Of a stretch of 64,000 nucleotides of DNA, positions 16,644 to 24,638 are shown in pieces (the first letter of the stretch is position 1; each line of letters begins with the position of its first letter). The notes below the pieces were generated by a model, which saw only the letters and a list, made by a program, of their open reading frames with translations, was not told where the DNA came from and made no database searches. The stretch is from the NCBI RefSeq assembly GCF_017329565.1, contig NZ_JAFMTT010000012.1; one strand, 5' to 3'. Both the position numbers and the translations under genes were made by a program. Source of the stretch: Alicyclobacillus mali. Lineage in GTDB: Bacteria > Bacillota > Bacilli > Alicyclobacillales > Alicyclobacillaceae.

Positions 16644-18542
16644 TCAGCGGTTGAGCAGACTTCCAGTGTAGCGCAGGAGCTCGTTGGCACACACGGGGCA
16701 ATATCCGTGTTCCTCGATCAGTCGGCGCGTCACCTCGTTGATCTTCTTGAGCTGCTGTTCGTCAGGCGTCTTGGTGGAAGTCGTGATCTTGACGACGTCC
16801 TTGAGATCGGCGAAAAGCTTCTTCTCGATGGCCTCCCGCAGGCGCTCGTGGGAATGATAGTCAAACTTCTTGCCGCGGCGCGCATACGTGGAAATCCGGA
16901 TGAGGATTTCCTCGCGGAACGCGCGCTTGGCGTTCTCGGAGATGCCGATCTGCTCTTCGATGGAACGCATGAGCTTCTCGTCGGGGTCCATCTCCTCGCC
17001 GGTGAGCGGGTCCTTGATCTTTTGCCAGTTGCAGTACGCCTCCACGTTGTCCAGGTAATTTTCGAGCAGCGTCTTGGCCGACTCCTCGAACGAATAGACG
17101 AACGCCTTCTGCACCTCGGTCTTGGCCATCTCGTCGTATTCGCGCCGCGCCATCGCCACGAAATTCAGCAGCCGCTCGCGGTCTTCGGGCGTGATCGACG
17201 GGTGCTGATCCAGCCCGTCCTTGATGGCGCGCAGCACATCGAGCGCGTTGATGCACTGGGTGTCGCGGCGGATGAGCGCGGTCGAGATCCGGTTGATGAT
17301 GTAGCGCGGATCCAATCCGCTCATTCCCTCGTCGGAGAATTCCGCCTTGAGCTCCTTGACGTCGGCGTCTTTGAGCCCCTCGACGGCCTGCCCGTTGTAG
17401 AGGTACAGCTTTTTCATCAGGTCGACGCCCTGCTTCTTCGACTCCTTCAATCGCGTGAGAATGGAGAAGATGGCCGCCGTGCGCAGGGCGTGCGGCGCGA
17501 TGTGGACGTGTTTGAGATCGCTCTGCTGTACCAGTTTCTCGTATATTTTGACTTCGTCGTCGACGCGCAGGTTGTACGGAATGGGCATGACGATCATGCG
17601 CGACTGCAGAGCCTCGTTCTTCTTGTTGGCGATGAACGAGCGATATTCGGCCTCGTTGGTGTGCGCGATGATCATCTCGTCGGCGGAGATGAGCGCAAAC
17701 CTGCCGGCCTTGAAGTTGCCCTCCTGTGTCAGGCTGAGGAGATGCCAGAGAAACTTCTCGTCGCACTTCAGCATCTCCTGAAACTCCATCAGGCCGCGGT
17801 TGGCCTTGTTGAGCTCTCCGTCAAATCGGTAGGCGCGCGGATCGGACTCCGAACCGTACTCGGTGATGGTGGAAAAGTCGACGCTGCCGGTGAGGTCGGC
17901 GATGTCCTGCGACTTGGGATCCGAAGGGCTGAAGGTGCCAATGCCGACGCGGCGCTCCTCCGACAGGGCGATGCGCTCGACGGGCACGTCTTCGATCCGG
18001 CCGCCGAACTCCTCATCCACCCGCAAGCGGCAACTCGGGCACAGGTTGCCTTCGATTTTGACGCCGAACTCCGCCTCGAAGTCGGGGCGAAGCTCGTTCG
18101 GGATGAGGTGCAACGGCTCTTCGTGCATCGGGCATCCGGCAATCGCGTACACGGCGCCCTCGGGCGTGCGGGAGTACTGCTCCAATCCCCGCTTGAGAAG
18201 CGTCACGATGGTCGATTTGCCGCCCGACACGGGGCCCATGAGGAGCAGGATCCGCTTGCGAACGTCCAGCCGGCGCGCGGCCGCGTGAAAATACTCTTCC
18301 ACCAGCCGCTCAATGGTATCCGAGAGCCCGTAGATCTCCTTTTCAAAAAACTTGTAGTGCGGCTTGCCGTCCGCGTCCGTCTCCACCCCTGCGGCGACGA
18401 TCATATCGTAAATGCGAGCGTGAGCCGTTCTCGCGATGTTGGGATTCTGACGCACGAGTTCCAGATAGTCTGTGAATGTGCCCCGCCAACGAAGTGCTTC
18501 CTCCTCCGCGCGATACGAGCTCAGGCGTTCCAGGAAACTCAT
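16644..18542 (-). CDS. prkA: PrkA family serine protein kinase / AAA protein
   Basis: A 632-residue PrkA. The AAA-type N-terminal domain holds a Walker A, MGPVSGGKSTIVTLLKRGLE, near residue 105. The rest matches PrkA throughout, including NPNIARTAHARIYDMIVAAG near the start, SCRLRVDEEFGGRIEDVPVE in the middle, and the zinc-ribbon-like tail YCPVCANELL. PrkA has been described as a Ser/Thr kinase or AAA protease that acts in the forespore/mother-cell programme. The start is ATG at 18542 after AAGGAGGAT; an in-frame earlier codon lacks a ribosome site. First gene of prkA-yhbH-spoVR. A long open frame on the opposite strand across this gene is a GC artefact. Confidence 0.95.
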   Translation of the reverse strand: MSFLERLSSYRAEEEALRWRGTFTDYLELVRQNPNIARTAHARIYDMIVAAGVETDADGKPHYKFFEKEIYGLSDTIERLVEEYFHAAARRLDVRKRILLLMGPVSGGKSTIVTLLKRGLEQYSRTPEGAVYAIAGCPMHEEPLHLIPNELRPDFEAEFGVKIEGNLCPSCRLRVDEEFGGRIEDVPVERIALSEERRVGIGTFSPSDPKSQDIADLTGSVDFSTITEYGSESDPRAYRFDGELNKANRGLMEFQEMLKCDEKFLWHLLSLTQEGNFKAGRFALISADEMIIAHTNEAEYRSFIANKKNEALQSRMIVMPIPYNLRVDDEVKIYEKLVQQSDLKHVHIAPHALRTAAIFSILTRLKESKKQGVDLMKKLYLYNGQAVEGLKDADVKELKAEFSDEGMSGLDPRYIINRISTALIRRDTQCINALDVLRAIKDGLDQHPSITPEDRERLLNFVAMARREYDEMAKTEVQKAFVYSFEESAKTLLENYLDNVEAYCNWQKIKDPLTGEEMDPDEKLMRSIEEQIGISENAKRAFREEILIRISTYARRGKKFDYHSHERLREAIEKKLFADLKDVVKITTSTKTPDEQQLKKINEVTRRLIEEHGYCPVCANELLRYTGSLLNR

Positions 18543-18706
18543 GATCCCATCCTCCTTGCGATACGGATGCACGCCTTCGCGTCTGAAGCGGTGAGTGACA
18601 GGAGGCTTTTTCTCATCCTATGAACGAGCGGCTTTTCCACATACCCGTGCCGTCCAGTTTGGGCGCAGGGCCACGCGAAATCCACACCCGCCCACGAATG
18701 ACGTAA

Positions 18707-18735
18707 AACAGCCGATGGCATCGCCACCGGCTGTT
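18707..18735 (-). terminator. Terminator after the carboxylesterase gene
   Basis: AACAGCCG and CGGCTGTT form the outer stem, with TGGC/GCCA inside and a three-base loop. On the minus strand it is followed by TTACG, a short T-run. It lies about 40 bases past the carboxylesterase stop. Confidence 0.75.
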
Positions 18736-18772
18736 GTTGCGACTGCTTCAATTGGAGCGTTCAAGCGACTCA

Positions 18773-20245
18773 TCACGGCGAGAGATTCGTCATCTCCGCC
18801 CAGATCTCGCGCTCGGCGCTGTCGGGATCGTCCTCCACGCGAGAGGTTTCGTCGAAAATCATGGTCGAGCGGCGCTTCGGGTCGTAAGTCGGCCACTCGG
18901 GGAGGTGCGGCGCCTGCGGGCTGCCATGATGGACGAAGGCCACCCAAGCCGCGTGCATGGCCTCGGAGACGACGGCGTGCGACGGCCGATCGCCGACGAG
19001 AACCCGCGCCGACGGATGCGCGTACGTGCCGAAGACAAAGGGTATTTCGAGCGCATGCGCCGCACCGAGCTGACTCGGCCTGTAATCAAATCGGTACAGA
19101 TAGACGGGCGCGTATTCGCTCTGAATCTCGGCCGCGCGGATGGTCGGATAGGTGAAACTCCGCATGGAGGCGAATCGGACGAGCCACGCTGCGAGTTCCT
19201 CCCCTTGGCGCCCATCCACGTAGTAGTCGCGGGCGCGATCGCCGAGGGGCCCCCACATCCGGTCCACGCGCGCGATGCGTTCCTCGTCGGAAAGCGTGCG
19301 CCACTCGGGATCGCGGGCCATCCAAAGCATCAACTCCTCACGGTTCGATCCGGCGAGCGTGGGGACGTGCGCGGCCTGCCCTTCTCGCAGCGCATCCCAG
19401 AACGAGCGCGTGAGCGTCACGCCGTCCAAGACCGGGCGCAGGTTCAGCCCGTCCCGCGCCGGAATGCGTGCTGCGGCGGCGACGAGATCGACGGGCGGAA
19501 CGTCCAGGAGGCGCCGCCACGACGCCTGGTTGATGCCGAGCGCATCGAGCAGTTGAGTGGTCCACCACTCCGCGAACTCGGGCGTCCGATACGCAAACGG
19601 AATGCCGCTCTGCAGAATGGCCTGCTGGAACAACCCCCGCGCGGATTCCGTGACCAAAAGCGTGCCGACGCTCCAAGCACCCGCCGATTCGCCCGCCACC
19701 GTCACCCGGTTCGGATCGCCGCCGAACGCCTCAATGGTGTCGCGCACGAAGGTGAGTGCGGCAATCTGATCCAAAATGCCCGCGTTGCCGGAACTGGCAT
19801 ACGCCTCGCCGCCGAGGTGCGCGAGGTGAAGGAAGCCGAGCGGGCCGAGGCGGTAGTTGATGCTCACAAGCACCACGCCGTCCTTTGCGAACGCGTGCCC
19901 GTCATACCAGGGAGACTGGCCTGATCCAAACACGAACGCGCCGCCGTGAATCCAGACCATCACAGGATGGCCCGTCCCCTCGGCCGGCGCGTAGATGTTC
20001 AATCGCAGGCAGTCTTCGGATTGCACAAACCCGTCCACTGGATTCAGCGGATTGGCCACCTGCGGACAGATGGGCCCATGTGCGCGCGCATCCAACACAT
20101 CGGCCCACGGCTCGACGGGCTCCGGCGGCAGGAATCTGCGTTCTCCCTGCGGCGGCCTCGCGTACGGAACGCCCAAAAACGCGCGAACGCCATCTTCTTC
20201 TCGCCCCAGCACTCTGCCGTATCGCGTCTCGACGATCACGTCCAT
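18773..20245 (-). CDS. Type B carboxylesterase/lipase family protein
   Basis: A 490-residue serine hydrolase of the carboxylesterase/cholinesterase (PnbA) family. It opens with YGRVLGREEDGVRAFLGVPY and ARPPQGERRF, the family hallmark. The nucleophile is in the GESAGAWSVG elbow near residue 185, the acid is probably the Glu of SNREELMLW, and the catalytic His is in AHALEIPFVFG. No signal peptide is present, so it is cytoplasmic and hydrolyses small ester substrates; the natural substrate is unknown. Start ATG at 20245 with AGGGGGC upstream. A terminator follows, and the second esterase gene lies 88 bases upstream in the same direction, so they may be co-transcribed. Confidence 0.92.
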   Translation of the reverse strand: MDVIVETRYGRVLGREEDGVRAFLGVPYARPPQGERRFLPPEPVEPWADVLDARAHGPICPQVANPLNPVDGFVQSEDCLRLNIYAPAEGTGHPVMVWIHGGAFVFGSGQSPWYDGHAFAKDGVVLVSINYRLGPLGFLHLAHLGGEAYASSGNAGILDQIAALTFVRDTIEAFGGDPNRVTVAGESAGAWSVGTLLVTESARGLFQQAILQSGIPFAYRTPEFAEWWTTQLLDALGINQASWRRLLDVPPVDLVAAAARIPARDGLNLRPVLDGVTLTRSFWDALREGQAAHVPTLAGSNREELMLWMARDPEWRTLSDEERIARVDRMWGPLGDRARDYYVDGRQGEELAAWLVRFASMRSFTYPTIRAAEIQSEYAPVYLYRFDYRPSQLGAAHALEIPFVFGTYAHPSARVLVGDRPSHAVVSEAMHAAWVAFVHHGSPQAPHLPEWPTYDPKRRSTMIFDETSRVEDDPDSAEREIWAEMTNLSP

Positions 20246-20333
20246 GCTCTACGCCCCCTACCCCGTTTCATCTCATCTCCACCGTACCGCAGAATGAACG
20301 GGAGGCCAAGGGCGCAATGAAGTCGTTCCATGG

Positions 20334-21047
20334 TCAGACGAGGACAATTTCCGAAAGCGCGGCCACCAGATGGCGCTGCCACACGCCCCAGATGTGATTG
20401 CCTGGCCCCGTGTGATACGACACGTCGGCACCTCGATCCATCAGGATATCTCGCATCGCCTCGTTATAGCTCCAAAAGTCAAAGACGCCGCTCGGCGTTT
20501 GGGCCTGCCGCTCGTCTTCGCCTATGAACATATACGCGTACAGGCGCGACAAATCGATGGCCTCCGCCACCCGCCGCTGATACGGCGGGAAGAAGGCGCC
20601 GGAGAACAACATGACCCGATGGAACCACTGCGGATACTCGAGCACGAAGCTGAGCGTCGCCACCGCGCCGAGGGAGATTCCGGCCATGTAGCGGCGGCCG
20701 TCGTCCATGGCATATCGCTCATCGAGAAACGGGATGCATTCGTCCGCGACGAACTGCAAATACTCGCGGTGGCGCGCACCGTCAAACGCGTAGTCGTCGC
20801 GCCGACGGTCCAGGTTGACGGCGATCCCGACGATGTAACACGGCGCGAGTTTGCCGGCGAGAATGGCCTCGTGCGCCTGCGTGGCCACGCGACCGTGCGT
20901 GAAGAACTCGATGCCATCGTGACAGTACACGACAGGCAGCGCTTCGCCGGCGGCCCCCGGCGGAACAAACACCTTCAGCACCCGCTCTTCACCGAGCACG
21001 CGGCTGTGCAGCGTGTGCGTCTCAACTTTCCTGGTGGACGCTTGCAA
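20334..21047 (-). CDS. Alpha/beta hydrolase of the putative esterase (PF00756) family
   Basis: About 237 residues, similar to YjcH/enterochelin-esterase-type hydrolases. The N-terminal strand is VFVPPGAAGEALPVVYCHDG, the nucleophile elbow is YMAGISLGAVATLSF (GxSxG), and the C-terminal His is in GPGNHIWGVWQRHL. There is no signal peptide. The start is taken as TTG at 21047, because GGAGGTG lies seven bases upstream; an in-frame TTG seven codons earlier overlaps that ribosome site. It lies immediately upstream of and divergent from pdhA. The substrate cannot be told from sequence. Confidence 0.85.
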   Translation of the reverse strand: MQASTRKVETHTLHSRVLGEERVLKVFVPPGAAGEALPVVYCHDGIEFFTHGRVATQAHEAILAGKLAPCYIVGIAVNLDRRRDDYAFDGARHREYLQFVADECIPFLDERYAMDDGRRYMAGISLGAVATLSFVLEYPQWFHRVMLFSGAFFPPYQRRVAEAIDLSRLYAYMFIGEDERQAQTPSGVFDFWSYNEAMRDILMDRGADVSYHTGPGNHIWGVWQRHLVAALSEIVLV

Positions 21048-21138
21048 GTGAAAACACCTCCAGAGCAATGGAGACGAGATCGGCGAGATAGCCCTTGAAT
21101 GAAAGCGCTACATCCTACTGTTCTATGACGGACGAGAG

Positions 21139-21151
21139 GTTATTCTATAAC
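21139..21151. promoter_or_regulatory. Palindrome in the esterase/pdhA divergent region
   Basis: GTTATTCTATAAC is a perfect inverted repeat with 5-bp arms around TCT, midway between two divergently transcribed genes. It could be an operator for either, but no regulator is encoded next to it. Confidence 0.25.
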
Positions 21152-21203
21152 AGAACTTCACTCGAATGTCGCCATTGCTTTCGCAGTCTCCGCACAGGTG
21201 TAT

Positions 21204-21209
21204 TATAAT
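21204..21209 (+). promoter_or_regulatory. Candidate -10 element of the pdh operon
   Basis: A perfect TATAAT lies 40 bases before the pdhA ATG. The 17-base-spaced -35 position is poor (TCGCAG); TTGCTT lies 23 bases upstream. The promoter may depend on an activator, or the -35 call is wrong. Confidence 0.4.
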
Positions 21210-21249
21210 GTGAACCGACCTGTATTACTAATGCGAAGATGAGGTGACC

Positions 21250-22329
21250 ATGTTGAGCCAGGTGGTTGCTCGTTTTGAGATCCCGTACGTCCAGATTGTG
21301 GACGAGAACGGGAACGTTGTGAACCCTGACCTGGTGCCGAATTTGTCGGACGACGACCTGCGCGAGCTGATGAAGCGCATGGTCTTCACCCGCATCTGGG
21401 ATCAACGCGCAGTTCGCCTGTCCCGGCAAGGACGCCTGGGCTTTTACGCGCCGGTGTCCGGACAGGAAGCGTCCATGATTGGCAGCGAGTTCGCCACGAA
21501 CAAGGACGACTTCCTGCTCCCAGGCTATCGCGACATTCCGCAGCTGTACTTTCACGGGTATCCGCTGCATCAGCTCTTCCTTTACTCCCGCGGACATCAG
21601 CTTGGCGGCCAAGTCCCTGAAGGTGTCCACTGCATGGTGCCGCAGATCATCATCGGTGCGCAAATCGTCCAGGCGGCGGGCGTCGGTCTCGCGTTCAAGC
21701 TGCGCGGCGAAAAGCGCGTCGCCGTAACGTACACGGGCGACGGCGGCACGAGCCAGGGCGACTTTTACGAAGGCATGAACTTCGCGGGCGCCATGAACCT
21801 CCCCGTGGTGTTTTTCGTGCAGAACAACCAGTATGCCATTTCTGTGCCTCGCGAGCTTCAGACTCGCGCGCAGACACTGGCTCAGAAGGCCATTGCCGCG
21901 GGCATCCCGGGCGTGCAGGTGGATGGCATGGACGTGTTGGCCGTGTACCAGGTGGTGCACGAAGCCCTTGAGCGCGCGCGCAACGGCGAAGGTCCAACGA
22001 TGATTGAGGCCGTGACGTTCCGCTACGGCCCGCACACGATGTCGGGCGACGATCCGACCCGTTATCGCACGAAGGACGTGCAGGAAGAGTGGGAGAAGAA
22101 GGACCCCCTCATCCGCTTCCGCAAGTATCTCGAGGACAAGGGCCTTTGGTCGCAGCAAGAGGAAGAGGCATACATCGAAGAGGCCAAGGAGACGGTCAAC
22201 AACGCACTGAAGGAAGCCGACGCGGCGGAGAAGATGAACATCCCGGGCCTCATCGACTCGATGTTCGAGGAACTCACTCCCACGCTCAAGCGCCAACGTG
22301 CGGAATTTGCCGGCGAGGAGGCGAACTGA
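21250..22329 (+). CDS. pdhA: Pyruvate dehydrogenase E1 component, alpha subunit
   Basis: A 359-residue E1-alpha subunit. With PdhB it decarboxylates pyruvate using thiamine diphosphate and transfers the acetyl group to the E2 lipoyl arm. The ThDP-binding motif GDGGTSQGDFYEGMNFAGAM followed by NLPVVFFVQNNQYAIS is complete, and the phosphorylation-loop-like segment RYGPHTMSGDDPTRYR is present. The start is ATG at 21250 after GATGAGGTGACC. First gene of pdhABCD, with pdhB two bases downstream. The complete operon in this order is the usual Firmicute arrangement and argues for the pyruvate rather than the branched-chain complex, although the two E1-alpha families are similar. Confidence 0.93.
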   Translation: MLSQVVARFEIPYVQIVDENGNVVNPDLVPNLSDDDLRELMKRMVFTRIWDQRAVRLSRQGRLGFYAPVSGQEASMIGSEFATNKDDFLLPGYRDIPQLYFHGYPLHQLFLYSRGHQLGGQVPEGVHCMVPQIIIGAQIVQAAGVGLAFKLRGEKRVAVTYTGDGGTSQGDFYEGMNFAGAMNLPVVFFVQNNQYAISVPRELQTRAQTLAQKAIAAGIPGVQVDGMDVLAVYQVVHEALERARNGEGPTMIEAVTFRYGPHTMSGDDPTRYRTKDVQEEWEKKDPLIRFRKYLEDKGLWSQQEEEAYIEEAKETVNNALKEADAAEKMNIPGLIDSMFEELTPTLKRQRAEFAGEEAN

Positions 22330-22330
22330 T

Positions 22331-23311
22331 ATGGCGCAGATGACGATGATTCAGGCGATCACGCACGCCCTCGATCTCGAACTGGCGCGCGACGAGCGCG
22401 TGCTTGTCTTCGGCGAGGACGTCGGTAAAAACGGCGGCGTCTTCCGCGCGACCGAAGGCCTGCAGCAGAAATACGGCCCCAACCGCGTGTTCGACACGCC
22501 GCTCGCGGAAAGTGGCATCATCGGGCTGGCCAACGGCCTTGCGATTCAAGGGTTTCGCCCCGTCCCGGAAATTCAGTTTTTCGGCTTTGTCTTCGAGGCG
22601 TTCGACCAGATCGCAGGGCAACTGGCGCGCACGAGATACCGGACCGGCGGCCGCTACACCGCACCTGTGACCATCCGCTCTCCATTCGGCGGCGGCGTGC
22701 ACACGCCGGAAATGCACGCGGACTCCCTGGAAGGCCTGTTTGTTCAGACGCCAGGCATCAAAGTGGTCATTCCCAGCACGCCCTACGATGCCAAGGGACT
22801 GCTGCTGTCAGCCATTCGGGACCCGGACCCGGTTGTCTTCCTGGAGCACATGAAGCTGTATCGCTCGTTCCGCCAGGAAGTTCCCGAGGACGATTACACA
22901 ATTCCGCTCGGCGTGGCAAACGTCGTGCGCGAGGGCAAGCATGCCACCGTCATCGCCTACGGAGCCATGGTGCACGTGGCGCTCAAGGCGGCGGAACAGT
23001 GGTCGAAGGAGAAGGGGCTTGAAGCGGAGGTCATCGACCTGCGCACGGTCAACCCCATCGACATCGACACCATCGTGGCGTCCATCAAGAAGACGAATCG
23101 CGCCATCGTCGTGCAGGAAGCTCAGCGTTCGGCGGGCGCCGCGGCCGAGATCGTCGCGCAGATCAATGAAAATGCGATTTACTACCTCGAGGCACCCGTG
23201 CTTCGCGCGACGCCGCCCGACACCGTGTATCCGTTTGGTATGATTGAGGATGAATGGTTGCCAACGCCCGAGTACGTCCTCAAGACGCTCAATCAAGTCA
23301 TGAGCCTATAA
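22331..23311 (+). CDS. pdhB: Pyruvate dehydrogenase E1 component, beta subunit
   Basis: A 326-residue E1-beta subunit. The start MAQMTMIQAITHALDLELAR and VLVFGEDVGKNGGVFRATEG are typical, as are FVFEAFDQIAGQLARTRYRT and IRSPFGGGVHTPEMHADSLE in the ThDP-dependent transketolase-like domain. The C-terminal domain contains VIDLRTVNPIDIDTI and AIVVQEAQRSAGAAAEIVAQ. Together with PdhA it forms the E1 heterotetramer. The start is the ATG at 22331, right after the pdhA stop; an in-frame upstream codon inside pdhA was rejected because family members start here. Confidence 0.95.
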   Translation: MAQMTMIQAITHALDLELARDERVLVFGEDVGKNGGVFRATEGLQQKYGPNRVFDTPLAESGIIGLANGLAIQGFRPVPEIQFFGFVFEAFDQIAGQLARTRYRTGGRYTAPVTIRSPFGGGVHTPEMHADSLEGLFVQTPGIKVVIPSTPYDAKGLLLSAIRDPDPVVFLEHMKLYRSFRQEVPEDDYTIPLGVANVVREGKHATVIAYGAMVHVALKAAEQWSKEKGLEAEVIDLRTVNPIDIDTIVASIKKTNRAIVVQEAQRSAGAAAEIVAQINENAIYYLEAPVLRATPPDTVYPFGMIEDEWLPTPEYVLKTLNQVMSL

Positions 23312-23327
23312 TCCTGGAGGTGACACC

Positions 23328-24635
23328 ATGGCAGTCGTAGAATTTCGCCTGCCCGAGCTCGGCGAAGGTCTGCATGAGGGCCGGATCAGCAAGTGGCTCG
23401 TACAACCTGGCGATACGGTGCACGAGGACGATCCGATTGCAGAAGTGGAAAACGACAAGTCGCTCGTCGAACTCCCATCGCCGGTGAGCGGTAAGGTGAA
23501 GGAAATCAAGGTTTCAGAAGGCACGACCTGTGTGGTCGGGGACGTGCTGTTGACGTTCGAGGTGGAAGGCGACGCCCCCGCCGAAGCGCAGGCAGAAGAA
23601 AAGCCGACCGACAAGAGCGCGCAGAAGGCCGAGGCGGACGCGCACGAAAACGCGAAGGCGGATGAGGCTCCCGAAGCCAAAACCGCATCGGATGCGACCC
23701 AGGCGGATACGCAGGAATCCGCCGCACACGAGGTGCTCGCGACGCCCGCCGTGCGCAAATACGCCCGTGAACAAGGCGTGGATATCCGCACCGTCAAAGG
23801 CACCGGCAACCACGGCAAGGTGACCAAGGAGGATATCGATCGCGCCAAGTCTGGTGAACAAGCGCCTCAGCAGGCGTCCGAGAAGGAAGCGCGTCCTGCG
23901 CAAGCGCAGCAGGCGCCGACGGCATCCGGCGACGAGTTCGAGGAGCGCGTGCCCATGCCGATGATCCGCCAGGCAATCGCCCGCGCCATGGTGAAATCGA
24001 AATATACGGCGCCGCACGTGACGCTCATGGACGAGGTGGACGTCACGGAACTTGTGAAGCTGCGCAACGAGGTCAAGCCCATTGCGCAGGAGCGCGGCAT
24101 CAAGATCACGTATCTGCCCTTCATCGTGAAGGCGCTCATCGCGGCGCTTCGCACGAAGCCGCAGTTGAACGCCTCCTACGACGAGGAGAAGCAGGAACTC
24201 GTCATCAAGCACTACTACCATATCGGCATCGCGACCGATACGGAGCGGGGCTTGCTCGTGCCCGTGGTGCGCCATGCGGATCGGAAAAACATTTGGACCA
24301 TTGCGCAGGAGATAGGCGATCTCGCCGCGCGTGGACGCGCCGGAAAGCTCAAGCCCGAAGAGATGAAAGGCAGCACCATCTCCATCACGAACATCGGATC
24401 GGCGGGCGGCTTGTTCTTCACCCCCATTATCAATTACCCTGAAGTTGCGATTCTGGGCGTCGGCCGGATCACGGAGAAGCCGATCATCAAGAACGGCGAG
24501 TTTGCCGTAGGCCAGATGATGTCCTTGTCGCTGAGCTTCGACCACCGCGTGATCGATGGCGCGCTCGGTCAGCAGTTCATCAATGACATCAAGCGCTTGC
24601 TTGAAAATCCGCGCTTGTTGCTCATGGAGGTGTGA
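23328..24635 (+). CDS. pdhC: Dihydrolipoamide acetyltransferase (E2 of pyruvate dehydrogenase)
   Basis: A 435-residue E2. Residues 1-78 form one lipoyl domain with the lipoylated Lys44 in EVENDKSLVELPSP. A long Ala/Glu/Lys/Asp-rich linker (residues 80-135) follows, then a peripheral-subunit-binding domain (LATPAVRKYAREQGVDIRTV) near 138-172, a second linker, and the catalytic acyltransferase domain to the end. The active-site motif SFDHRVIDG near residue 405 carries the catalytic His and Asp. Start ATG at 23328 after TGGAGGTGACACC. It lies 16 bases after pdhB and 3 bases before pdhD. Domain order and length are normal for a one-lipoyl Firmicute E2. Confidence 0.95.
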   Translation: MAVVEFRLPELGEGLHEGRISKWLVQPGDTVHEDDPIAEVENDKSLVELPSPVSGKVKEIKVSEGTTCVVGDVLLTFEVEGDAPAEAQAEEKPTDKSAQKAEADAHENAKADEAPEAKTASDATQADTQESAAHEVLATPAVRKYAREQGVDIRTVKGTGNHGKVTKEDIDRAKSGEQAPQQASEKEARPAQAQQAPTASGDEFEERVPMPMIRQAIARAMVKSKYTAPHVTLMDEVDVTELVKLRNEVKPIAQERGIKITYLPFIVKALIAALRTKPQLNASYDEEKQELVIKHYYHIGIATDTERGLLVPVVRHADRKNIWTIAQEIGDLAARGRAGKLKPEEMKGSTISITNIGSAGGLFFTPIINYPEVAILGVGRITEKPIIKNGEFAVGQMMSLSLSFDHRVIDGALGQQFINDIKRLLENPRLLLMEV

Positions 24636-24638
24636 CGG

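Noticed and set aside
16608..18623. Very long open frame (671 codons) on the strand opposite prkA
   Set aside because: It mirrors prkA codon by codon with few stops because of GC-rich third positions; its product shows no family pattern and lacks a ribosome site.
23514..24545. 343-codon minus-strand frame inside pdhC
   Set aside because: Shadow of the PdhC acyltransferase domain; no start signal and no domain.
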